This document shows positions 26,290 to 33,886 of a stretch of 64,000 nt of DNA, one piece after another. Position numbers and translations under genes: made by a program. The notes beneath the pieces were generated by a model. That model had not been told where the DNA came from, made no database searches, and was given only the letters and a program-made list of their open reading frames with translations. Each line of letters begins with the position of its first letter. Position 1 is the first letter of the stretch. This DNA is from Clostridia bacterium (GTDB taxonomy: Bacteria > Bacillota > Clostridia > Oscillospirales > CAG-272). The stretch lies in the NCBI GenBank assembly GCA_017463485.1, contig JAFTPD010000009.1:124001-188000 (forward strand), read 5' to 3'.

Positions 26290-28272
26290 TCAAGTCTGCT
26301 CGCCGTTACCGACCGCGCCGTCAAGGCAAATATCACACTCCACGGTGGAGTATTTGGCGCTTGGCTCGGCGGGCTTGAATTCCTCGCCGCCGTCTTCGTA
26401 GAATTTATTGAAAAATTCCAGATACTGCAATCGGCTGGTATGCACGAAAGTACCGAGGATATTGATGGCAAGGTTGAGTCCGTGTCCGAGCAAGAAGGAC
26501 AGGATAAGAGCGATAAAGCCGCCCACCGTCGCACCGCTCATAGTACCGATAAGGTTTACTACCTGCGAGATAACGCCCGCCGCAAGTCCGAGTGCGAGTA
26601 TTCGGCAGTAGGACAGAAGGTCGGAGGCGTAGCTGGTTATATCGTAAAGCCCGAGCAGACCCTTGAGAAATCTCAAAATGGGATTTTTAGTCGCCCGTCC
26701 GCTTGCGAATATTATCATCAGCGCGCCGACGCCTATCATAATACCACCCGGCAGAGTGCCTACCAGAATAAGCACTGCGATACCTCCGAAGATGAGCCAC
26801 CATGAGCCGACGTCAAAAATAGCGTCAAACCATTTTCCCTCGCGGCACAAAAGGTAAAATTTCACCGCCATACCCGCGATAAGATGCACCGCTCCCATTG
26901 CCAGCGATACAACAAGGAAGGCGATAGGATCGTCTATCGGGTTGAACAACAGTCCGTTAAAGAACGGCACCGTCTCCTTTGCGTTTTCCATACCCATCAT
27001 ATTTTCCATGATAGCGTAAGGAAGATCGCCAAACCAACCGCCAAACAGCACGCCCATAAACATGGACGATATTCCACAATAGCCGAACATATTGAACATT
27101 CGCTTGAGTCCCGGCTTGAATCCCAGCACCTTCGGCGCGATAAGTCCCGCAAGAGTCAGGATAAGTCCGTAGCCTACATCTGCGAACATAAGTCCGAATA
27201 TTACGAAGTAAAAGATGCTCATAATAAAGGTTGGATCGTAGCTACCGTACTTTGGATAGGAATACATTCCCACCACCCACTCAAAGTTAGTGGCATAGCC
27301 GTTGTTTTTGAGCAGCACGGGAGGCACGTCCTCACCCTCAGGCTCTTTCATTTCATAAGCGCAATAAAGCTTTGACAGCTCCGCCGCAACTACCGATTTC
27401 CTGTCGGCAGGCACCCAGCCCTCAAGCATCACGCACATTTCCGTGCTTGCAAGCTTTTGCTTGTTTCTTGCAGCAAGCAAGGACGTCTCGGCAACGTCGT
27501 AAAGTATCTCCACGTCGTCCAGCACCTCGGCAAGGGTACACAGCCTATCCTTATATTGCTGAAGCTTTACGTCGTAAGTGGGAAGCTCTTCCGCAAGGCG
27601 AGCTATCTCTGCCGCCGCCGTGGTATCCACGCCCGAAAATCCCGCCTTGACGAATCCGTACTCCGAAAGGATACGGTTGACCTTCTCCTCCGCAGCTCTG
27701 TGATATATCACCGAGATATAAGCGGTGCTGTTGTCACGGGAAATTATCTCGACTGTGGCAAGTGACTCTGCAAGATTTGCGCTGAGTCTGTCCACGTCCG
27801 CCGTCTGCGGAACTGTTCCGATAATATGGGCGGATGTATCCGTTCCCGCAAAACCGAGCGGTATTTCAAGCGCCTGCCACGGAAGCAGTGCCGTTATCCG
27901 TTCCGCCGTCTTTTTTTCACTGTCATTGCAACGCACGATCTCTGCTTTTATTTCAAGCACCTCGTCGACTACCGACCACGCCGTGCTGTAGCTCCCCGTT
28001 TTTTTGAAGGATTCGTCGCTGATTTTTATAAGTCTGCGCTTGAGTGATGACTTTCTTCGCGTATATTTCGTCAGCACAGGCAACGCCTCTGACACACGCC
28101 GCACCTGTTGCTCGGCGCTCGCCACCTCGGCGTCGTAGTTACACGACGAAAGCCCGTCGGTCTGCGTTTTGCGTATTTCCACACACCGCAAGCGCATCAG
28201 CCTGCGAACAACCGCATCCGCCTCCGAGCAGGGAGTCAGCACAGACAGCTTTTTCATACTGCTTACCGACAT
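26290..28272 (-). CDS. ntpI: V-type ATP synthase subunit I (stator)
   Basis: 660 residues. A soluble N-terminal half with coiled coil (residues 1-330) and a C-terminal half with about eight membrane helices, including the conserved ILALGLAAGVISQVVN segment that carries the half-channel Arg region (YCRILALGL) and GHGLNLAINILGTFVHTSRL. It forms the static ion path next to the K ring. It overlaps the first gene by 10 nt. Confidence 0.95.
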   Translation of the reverse strand: MSVSSMKKLSVLTPCSEADAVVRRLMRLRCVEIRKTQTDGLSSCNYDAEVASAEQQVRRVSEALPVLTKYTRRKSSLKRRLIKISDESFKKTGSYSTAWSVVDEVLEIKAEIVRCNDSEKKTAERITALLPWQALEIPLGFAGTDTSAHIIGTVPQTADVDRLSANLAESLATVEIISRDNSTAYISVIYHRAAEEKVNRILSEYGFVKAGFSGVDTTAAAEIARLAEELPTYDVKLQQYKDRLCTLAEVLDDVEILYDVAETSLLAARNKQKLASTEMCVMLEGWVPADRKSVVAAELSKLYCAYEMKEPEGEDVPPVLLKNNGYATNFEWVVGMYSYPKYGSYDPTFIMSIFYFVIFGLMFADVGYGLILTLAGLIAPKVLGFKPGLKRMFNMFGYCGISSMFMGVLFGGWFGDLPYAIMENMMGMENAKETVPFFNGLLFNPIDDPIAFLVVSLAMGAVHLIAGMAVKFYLLCREGKWFDAIFDVGSWWLIFGGIAVLILVGTLPGGIMIGVGALMIIFASGRATKNPILRFLKGLLGLYDITSYASDLLSYCRILALGLAAGVISQVVNLIGTMSGATVGGFIALILSFLLGHGLNLAINILGTFVHTSRLQYLEFFNKFYEDGGEEFKPAEPSAKYSTVECDICLDGAVGNGEQT

Positions 28273-28592
28273 AAATCAGCTATCCCCCAAGTAATTATCT
28301 TTACCGCCTCGCGCATATTCGCTCGGGAGTCTGCCGCAAAATTGGCAATATCCGTTCTCGCCTCTGCGCGTCCCGACTCCACCAGAGCCGCCGCACCGTC
28401 GTTGACCTTTGCAAGTCTTGCCTTGATATCCTCCGACGCGGCGCGTATTTTCAGAGCTGCAAGCTCCTCTCCCTCGCGCTCAGCGCGGGATATGCGCTCA
28501 CGTGCCTCCACCTCGGCGGCCTCGATTATACGAAGTGCACGATCTTCAGCCTCGCGTATTTTTGAAATGGCTTCCTTTGACAAAAATTCCAC
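28263..28592 (-). CDS. ntpG: V-type ATP synthase subunit G/H (peripheral stalk helix)
   Basis: 109 residues, almost entirely a charged Ala/Glu/Arg helix (AISKIREAEDRALRIIEAAE), as in AtpH/NtpG, which forms a heterodimer with subunit E. The start is either GTG 28592 or TTG 28583; AGGAAGG lies close to both. First gene of the operon, ending inside ntpI. Confidence 0.82.
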   Translation of the reverse strand: MEFLSKEAISKIREAEDRALRIIEAAEVEARERISRAEREGEELAALKIRAASEDIKARLAKVNDGAAALVESGRAEARTDIANFAADSRANMREAVKIITWGIADLCR

Positions 28593-28664
28593 CCACCTTC
28601 CTGTTTTTTGATAAACGCGATATGGTTTTATTATTCTACATTAAAATATTATTACACAGAGAAT

Positions 28665-28693
28665 ATTTTACCACATTTCCCGTTTCGTTGCAA
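28665..28693 (-). promoter_or_regulatory. sigma-A promoter of the V-ATPase operon
   Basis: Minus strand TTGCAA (28688-28693), 17-bp spacer, TAAAAT (28665-28670). It drives nine genes and lies back to back with the oadB-type promoter about 100 bp away. Confidence 0.75.
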
Positions 28694-28793
28694 GTGCTTT
28701 TGCTTTGATTGCACGATTTTTTACTAAATATTCACAAATATAGCCGACGCAGATCAGACGAAAAATTCGAGTAAAAAATTACCGCGAATTCCA

Positions 28794-28822
28794 TTGACAA
28801 AACACGCGCAAGGTGTTATAAT
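28794..28822 (+). promoter_or_regulatory. sigma-A promoter of the decarboxylase beta gene
   Basis: TTGACA (28794-28799), 17-bp spacer, TATAAT (28817-28822), consensus in both boxes. Confidence 0.88.
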
Positions 28823-28858
28823 AAATATGATTGTTTTTAATGACGAAAGGATGTATTT

Positions 28859-29971
28859 ATGCTGGATCTGTTACTCAATTTGTTCGACAATGTCGGCGAA
28901 ATCACCTGGGGAAGAATAGTCATGTGGCTTATCGGCGGCCTGCTTATCTTCCTTGCTATCAAAAAGGAAATGGAGCCTACGCTTCTGCTCCCTATCGGCT
29001 TTGGTACTATTCTTGTGAATATCCCGTTTGCAGACGCGATTATGGAGAGCGGACCTATAACCACTCTCTACAACGCAGGTATTGCAAACGAGCTGTTCCC
29101 GCTCCTCTTGTTTATCGGTATCGGGGCTATGATCGACTTTGGTCCTCTGCTTACCAACCCCAAGCTGATGATATTCGGCGCGGCGGCGCAGTTCGGTATA
29201 TTTCTGACGCTCTGCCTCGCATCTATGTTTTTCGGCACTAACGACGCGGCTTCTATCGCAATTATCGGCGCGGCTGACGGTCCTACCGCTATTGCTGTTG
29301 CAAATGAGCTCGGCTCAAAATACGTAGGTCCTATCATGGTCGCGGCTTACTCGTATATGGCTCTCGTGCCTATCATTCAGCCGCCCATCATCAAGCTCCT
29401 GACTACCAAGAAGGAGCGCATGATCCGTATGCCCTACACCGCTCGCGAGGTGTCCAAGACCACCCGCATCCTTTTCCCCATCATCATCACTCTTATCGCA
29501 GGAGTTATTTCTCCGAAATCCGCTTCCCTCGTAGGATTTTTGATGTTTGGTAACCTTATCCGCGAGTGCGGAGTGCTCAACGCGCTTTCCGAGACCGCGC
29601 AGAAGGTACTGGCTAACCTTATCACTATCTTCCTCGGAATCTCCATAGCATTCCAGATGACCGCTGATAAATTTCTCCAGCCTCAGACGCTTCTTATCCT
29701 CGGACTCGGTCTGTTTGCCTTCGTGTTCGATACCGCAGGCGGCGTTCTGTTTGCAAAGCTTCTCAACCTCTTTACCAAGAAAAAAATCAATCCTATGATA
29801 GGTGCGGCGGGTATTTCCGCATTCCCCATGTCGGGACGTATCGTTCATAAAATGGGACTTGAGGAAGATCCTCAGAACTTCCTTCTTATGCACTCGATAG
29901 GCGTTAACGTATCAGGTCAGATCGCATCCGTAATTGCGGGCGGTCTTATCCTGAAATTCTTCGGTGCGTAA
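28859..29971 (+). CDS. oadB: Na+-translocating decarboxylase beta subunit (OadB/GcdB family)
   Basis: 370 residues, highly hydrophobic, about nine to eleven membrane helices. Diagnostic blocks are IGIGAMIDFGPLLTNPK, IIGAADGPTAIAVANEL (with the Asp that takes part in Na+ and carboxyl chemistry) and GAAGISAFPMSGRIVHKMG followed by HSIGVNVSGQIAS. It decarboxylates carboxybiotin and exports Na+. The biotin carrier and carboxyltransferase subunits are not in the window, so whether it serves oxaloacetate, methylmalonyl-CoA, glutaconyl-CoA or malonate cannot be told. GAAAGGATG precedes the ATG. Confidence 0.93.
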   Translation: MLDLLLNLFDNVGEITWGRIVMWLIGGLLIFLAIKKEMEPTLLLPIGFGTILVNIPFADAIMESGPITTLYNAGIANELFPLLLFIGIGAMIDFGPLLTNPKLMIFGAAAQFGIFLTLCLASMFFGTNDAASIAIIGAADGPTAIAVANELGSKYVGPIMVAAYSYMALVPIIQPPIIKLLTTKKERMIRMPYTAREVSKTTRILFPIIITLIAGVISPKSASLVGFLMFGNLIRECGVLNALSETAQKVLANLITIFLGISIAFQMTADKFLQPQTLLILGLGLFAFVFDTAGGVLFAKLLNLFTKKKINPMIGAAGISAFPMSGRIVHKMGLEEDPQNFLLMHSIGVNVSGQIASVIAGGLILKFFGA

Positions 29972-29989
29972 GAGAAAGGAGATACGATC

Positions 29990-30301
29990 ATGAAAAAGAT
30001 AATAGTTTTTCTCGTAATGCTTGCAGTTATGCTGGCTCCCTTTTCCTGCTTTGCGGAGGTTGACGTACCGTCTACCGAAACCGCATCCGAAGCAGCGACC
30101 GAATCGGCAACTGAATCGGCAGCTGAATCCGAAACGGAAACGGAAACCGAAGAGAGCGTATTTATGTTTGAGCCGCAAAGATTTGTTGGTAATCTCAAAT
30201 ATATGCTCAGCGGAATGATCGGCATATTCGTGGTTATCGGACTTATCGTTATCGTTACCGTCATACTCAATAAGGTCACCAGCCACGGAGGAAAAAAATA
30301 A
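29990..30301 (+). CDS. small membrane protein, probable OadG-like gamma/delta partner
   Basis: 103 residues. Signal peptide KKIIVFLVMLAVMLAPFSCFA, then a Ser/Thr/Glu/Ala linker (residues 22-54), then one membrane helix (MIGIFVVIGLIVIVTVILNKV) and a short basic tail. Position 18 bp after oadB and the single helix of the type GIFVVLGxIxxVxxxLN suggest the OadG-type subunit that stabilises the beta subunit. The signal peptide and linker are not part of classical OadG. Assignment rests mainly on position. Confidence 0.6.
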   Translation: MKKIIVFLVMLAVMLAPFSCFAEVDVPSTETASEAATESATESAAESETETETEESVFMFEPQRFVGNLKYMLSGMIGIFVVIGLIVIVTVILNKVTSHGGKK

Positions 30302-31165
30302 ATGAAAATATCCACAGAGATAGGTTCAATCTCCCGCATTGTCGGTGAGGAACGCGCGGTGGAGCTTGTCGCAAAGGCAGGCTTTGACGCATGGGATTTT
30401 TCCATGTTCAAAATGGCAAGATATAATTGGTCGGAGCATATCGCCGAGGACGGCGACCATCCGCTCGGCAGTGCCGACTATCTCAAATTTGCACGCAGGC
30501 TGAGGCAGATCGGTCTTGACAACGGAATCCACTGCAATCAGTCGCACGCGCCCTTCCCTACCTTTAGTCCGTCTATGCACAAGTATCTTTTCCGCGCTAT
30601 CGAGTGTACTGCCGAGGCGGGCGGCGACGTGTGCGTTATCCACCCCGCAAACGACTTTACTCCCGAGCAGAACGCGGAAATGTACGACAGGCTCTTGCCC
30701 TTTGCAAAGGATCACGGCGTCCGTATTGCTACCGAAAACATGTGGAACTGGGATAGAGAAAAGAATCATTCCAGCTTTGCTGCGTGCGCTACTCCCGACA
30801 GCTTTAACGCGCATCTTGACGCAGTAACAGCAGGTAATCTTTGGGCTTGCCTTGATATCGGACACTCCGAAATGCTTGGCTCGGATACGTCTGCACCCGA
30901 AATGATACGCGCCCTCGGAGATCGCTTGGCGGCACTTCACGTTCACGACAACGACAAGCGAAACGACTCCCATCAGATCCCCTTCTCTATGAACATAGAT
31001 TTCGACGCGGTCATCCGCGCGCTGAAGGATATCGGCTACAAGGGATATTGCACGCTCGAGGCTGATTCTTACCTCAATAAATTCAATGCCGACAATGTGT
31101 TTGACGGTGTGCGAGACCTCGCCGTTGCTGCCGGGCGCTTTGCGGATATGTACAAAAAAATGTGA
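30302..31165 (+). CDS. sugar phosphate isomerase/epimerase-like TIM-barrel protein
   Basis: 287 residues of the AP-endonuclease-2-like TIM barrel superfamily. Likely metal ligands are His in NQSHAPFP and CVIHPAND, Glu in IATENMWNW, Asp-His in CLDIGHSEM, His-Asp in LHVHDNDK and Glu in YCTLEADSY. Members include xylose isomerase-like and inosose or hydroxypyruvate isomerases; the substrate cannot be read from sequence. The ATG directly follows the stop of the preceding gene, so it is cotranscribed with the Na+ pump genes although no functional tie is obvious. Confidence 0.85.
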   Translation: MKISTEIGSISRIVGEERAVELVAKAGFDAWDFSMFKMARYNWSEHIAEDGDHPLGSADYLKFARRLRQIGLDNGIHCNQSHAPFPTFSPSMHKYLFRAIECTAEAGGDVCVIHPANDFTPEQNAEMYDRLLPFAKDHGVRIATENMWNWDREKNHSSFAACATPDSFNAHLDAVTAGNLWACLDIGHSEMLGSDTSAPEMIRALGDRLAALHVHDNDKRNDSHQIPFSMNIDFDAVIRALKDIGYKGYCTLEADSYLNKFNADNVFDGVRDLAVAAGRFADMYKKM

Positions 31166-31175
31166 TCTTTAAAAG

Positions 31176-31210
31176 AAAAACCGTACTGCTCGCCGAGCGG
31201 TACGGTTTTT
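31176..31210. terminator. bidirectional terminator
   Basis: AAAAACCGTAC pairs with GTACGGTTTTT around an inner GCTC-GCC-GAGC hairpin. It serves the isomerase gene on the plus strand and the P-type ATPase on the minus strand. Confidence 0.88.
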
Positions 31211-31215
31211 TATTT

Positions 31216-33099
31216 TTACATTCTGAAAATTTTCAGCGAATTGAGGATGGCCAGAACGGAAATTCCAACGTCCGCAAAAACGGCGAACCACATTCCCGTG
31301 ATTCCAAACGCGCCCAAAACAAGCGCCGCAGCCTTGACAAACAGCACGACCGCAATATTTTCGCGAACGATACGAATCGTTCTGCGCGACAGCTCGACTG
31401 CGCGGGACAGCTTTGCCACCTTGTCATCCATTATCACCACGTCTGCCGCCTCAATAGCCGCATCCGAGCCGATACCGCCCATGGCGATACCCACATCAGC
31501 GCGGGCAAGAGCAGGCGCGTCGTTGATGCCGTCGCCCACGAAAGCGAGCTTATCATTTGTCGATTTGCCGTCCATTAATCCTTCAAGCGCAAGCATTTTT
31601 CCGTCAGGCAAAAGCTCGGCTGAAAGCTGGTCTATACCAAGAGAGTCGGCAACGGACTGAGCAATTTCCCGCCTATCTCCCGTCAGCATCACGGTACGTC
31701 TGATACCTGCGTGCTTCAGCTTCAAAATTCCGTCTGCGGCATCGGATTTTATAACGTCGCTGACCTCTATGCGTCCGCCGAAAACGCCGTCAACCGCGAC
31801 GTAAACCGCACTCGCGCGAGCCGTTTTTTCTATGCCCGAAATGCCGATATCTGCCATCAGTCGCGCGTTGCCAACGCACACAGCTTTACCGTCACACACC
31901 GCCCGAATACCACGCCCCGCAAGCTCCTCCAAGTGCGACACGGGAATAAGCTCGCCGTCAAAGTCGGAGCAAACGGCTCGCGCTATGGGGTGCGTAGAGC
32001 CAACCTCGACCGACGCGGCAAATTGCAATATTTCCTTTTCTGAGAATCCATTTTCGGCATGTACTCCGTCAATGGCAAAGCGTCCCTCCGTCAGCGTTCC
32101 CGTTTTATCGAAAACCACGGTAGAGCAATTTGCAAGCGTTTCGATATACTCCGAGCCCTTGATAAGTATTCCGTCAGCCGAGGCTCTGCCAATGCCGCCG
32201 AAAAAGGTCATTGGAACGGATATCACCAAGGCGCAGGGACAGGAAATTACGAGGAAGGACATGGCTCGGTACACCCAATCCCGCCACACCTCGGCAGATG
32301 AAGGATCAAGAATTAGCGGCGGCAATACAGCAAGCACCGCGGCACATATCACTACGGCGGGAGTGTAATATTTCGCAAATTTCGTAATGAAATTTTCAGA
32401 TTTTGATTTTGAGTCCGTCGCACTCTCCACAAGCCGCAAAATTTTGGACACGGTGGACTCGCCGAACTCGCAGCTCACGCGGATTTTGATCAGTCCGCTC
32501 ATATTCACGCAACCGCCCGTCACCTTGTCGCCCACACTTACCTCGCGTGGCAAGGATTCTCCCGTCAGAGCAACGGTATTCAGCGCAGACGCACCCTCGA
32601 TTATTTCACCGTCAAGTGGGATCTTTTCGCCCGCCTTGACCGAAATTATCTCACCTATCGCAACCTCGTCGGGGCTCACGGTCACCCATTCGCCTCCGCG
32701 CAAGACCGTCGCCGTATCGGGACGTATCTCCATCAAGGCGGCTACCGATCGGCGGCTTTTGCCCACGGCGATCTGCTCAAACAGCTCGCCCACGCGGTAA
32801 AACAGCATGACGAACACGGCCTCGGGATATTCACCGATCACGAGCGCACCCACGGTGGCTATGCACATCAAAAAATTTTCGTCGAATATCTGTCCGTTGA
32901 CAATATTCCGCGCCGCGCGGAATAGCACGCGCCAGCCGATAACGAGATACGGCACAAGGTACGCGCCAAGCCGCCAAAACCACTTGCTCGGCAAGACGCC
33001 GAAGCCGTCAATTGCGGTGACAGCGGCAAACAAAGCCACCGAGAGCGCTATGTCGATCACCGATCTCTTTTGCCTTTTCCCAAGTCGATATCCGCGCAT
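31216..33099 (-). CDS. cadA: heavy-metal P-type ATPase (Zn2+/Cd2+/Pb2+ exporter type)
   Basis: 627 residues. The ion-site motif CPCALVISVP in helix 6, the phosphorylation motif DKTGTLTEG, TGES, the His-Pro motif SHLEEL with HPIAR, and GDGINDAPAL are all present, as in P1B-2 ATPases. The usual N-terminal HMA domain is absent and encoded instead by the gene just upstream, 1 nt away and in another frame. With the CadC-like regulator at 33360 this makes a metal-induced export operon. The exact metal is inferred from the regulator. Confidence 0.93.
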   Translation of the reverse strand: MRGYRLGKRQKRSVIDIALSVALFAAVTAIDGFGVLPSKWFWRLGAYLVPYLVIGWRVLFRAARNIVNGQIFDENFLMCIATVGALVIGEYPEAVFVMLFYRVGELFEQIAVGKSRRSVAALMEIRPDTATVLRGGEWVTVSPDEVAIGEIISVKAGEKIPLDGEIIEGASALNTVALTGESLPREVSVGDKVTGGCVNMSGLIKIRVSCEFGESTVSKILRLVESATDSKSKSENFITKFAKYYTPAVVICAAVLAVLPPLILDPSSAEVWRDWVYRAMSFLVISCPCALVISVPMTFFGGIGRASADGILIKGSEYIETLANCSTVVFDKTGTLTEGRFAIDGVHAENGFSEKEILQFAASVEVGSTHPIARAVCSDFDGELIPVSHLEELAGRGIRAVCDGKAVCVGNARLMADIGISGIEKTARASAVYVAVDGVFGGRIEVSDVIKSDAADGILKLKHAGIRRTVMLTGDRREIAQSVADSLGIDQLSAELLPDGKMLALEGLMDGKSTNDKLAFVGDGINDAPALARADVGIAMGGIGSDAAIEAADVVIMDDKVAKLSRAVELSRRTIRIVRENIAVVLFVKAAALVLGAFGITGMWFAVFADVGISVLAILNSLKIFRM

Positions 33100-33100
33100 T

Positions 33101-33331
33101 TTATTTTATAATTACCGAGCAATCGGGGTCAACCTTGCGGCAGAGCTTGACTGCTTTTTTAAGTATAGAATCGAATTTGCTTTCCTCTGCCTCTAGCGTC
33201 ATTCTCTGAGCCATGAAGCTGATATTTACGTAAGTAACTCCGTCAAGCGTGCGTATAGATTCCTCCATTTTTGCCGCACAATGAGCGCAATCTACGCCGT
33301 CCATTTCAAATATCTTTCTTACGGTTGCCAT
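33101..33331 (-). CDS. stand-alone heavy-metal-associated (HMA) domain protein
   Basis: 76 residues from the ATG at 33331, which follows AAAAGGAG; a start at 33370 would lack one. The motif GVDCAHCAAKMEESI is the metal-binding CxxC loop of an HMA/ferredoxin-like domain. It is the detached metal-delivery domain of the following ATPase: the stop TAA is 1 nt from the ATPase ATG. Confidence 0.9.
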   Translation of the reverse strand: MATVRKIFEMDGVDCAHCAAKMEESIRTLDGVTYVNISFMAQRMTLEAEESKFDSILKKAVKLCRKVDPDCSVIIK

Positions 33332-33359
33332 AAAAAACTCCTTTTCGCAAAATGCTTTT

Positions 33360-33749
33360 TTATTTTTCAAGAATATGCTCCGTGCCGCTCTTTATCATCA
33401 GGCGCACGTGGTCGTCGTCAAGCGAATATATCGCGCTCTTTCCCTCCTTGCGGCATTTGACCAGCTTTGCCGCCTTAAGAAGGCGAAGCTGGTGGGACAC
33501 GGCTGACACGCTCATTCCAACAATCTCCGAAAGGTCACACACACACATCTCCGAGTGCAGAAGCGCCGATAATATCTTTATGCGCGTTCCGTCCCCGAAC
33601 ATGCGAAAAAGCTCCGCCAGACGCATAAGCTCCTCTGCCGACGGAAGGCTGTTTTTCGCTTTCTCGCCGAGCGTGGGATGCAGCTTTAAATATTCGCATC
33701 CGCCGTCGCACACGGGTGCATCCATGTTTATCTTATCCTCTTGTTTCAT
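33360..33749 (-). CDS. cadC: ArsR/SmtB-family metal-sensing repressor, CadC-like
   Basis: 129 residues. A winged helix-turn-helix (MSVSAVSHQLRLLKAAKLV) with two potential metal sites. The alpha3N site has Cys14 and Cys18 (VCDGGCEY) plus the pair in EMCVCDL, the Cd/Pb/Zn set of CadC. The alpha5 site DDHVRLMIKSGTEHILE has Asp, His, His and Glu in the spacing of CzrA, with the last His replaced by Glu. It should repress its own operon and release DNA on metal binding. First gene, 28 bp before the HMA gene. Confidence 0.92.
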   Translation of the reverse strand: MKQEDKINMDAPVCDGGCEYLKLHPTLGEKAKNSLPSAEELMRLAELFRMFGDGTRIKILSALLHSEMCVCDLSEIVGMSVSAVSHQLRLLKAAKLVKCRKEGKSAIYSLDDDHVRLMIKSGTEHILEK

Positions 33750-33773
33750 AGCCTTCTCCTATCGTTTCAACAT

Positions 33774-33789
33774 TTGAATAATTGTTCAA
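33774..33789 (-). promoter_or_regulatory. operator of the ArsR-type repressor
   Basis: Inverted repeat TTGAA-N6-TTCAA lies just downstream of the -10 box, as in ArsR/SmtB operators. Confidence 0.65.
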
Positions 33790-33797
33790 CTGTTTGT

Positions 33798-33826
33798 ATT
33801 ATAGCACTTTCCATTCCCCATGTCAA
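33798..33826 (-). promoter_or_regulatory. consensus sigma-A promoter of the metal operon
   Basis: Minus strand TTGACA (33821-33826), 17-bp spacer, TATAAT (33798-33803), a perfect consensus, followed at once by the operator. Confidence 0.9.
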
Positions 33827-33832
33827 GAGGAA

Positions 33833-33873
33833 AATAAAAAAAATTGCGCCGCCGCAAGTCACGGTGGCGCAAT
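33833..33873 (-). terminator. terminator of the symporter gene
   Basis: Minus strand ATTGCGCC pairs with GGCGCAAT, followed by eight T and an AT-rich tail. Confidence 0.85.
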
Positions 33874-33886
33874 ATATTATTCAATA

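Noticed and set aside
31216..33331. Frameshifted single cadA gene
   Set aside because: The HMA frame ends in a proper TAA, the ATPase has its own ATG, and the HMA gene has its own ribosome binding site, so two genes are more likely than an error.
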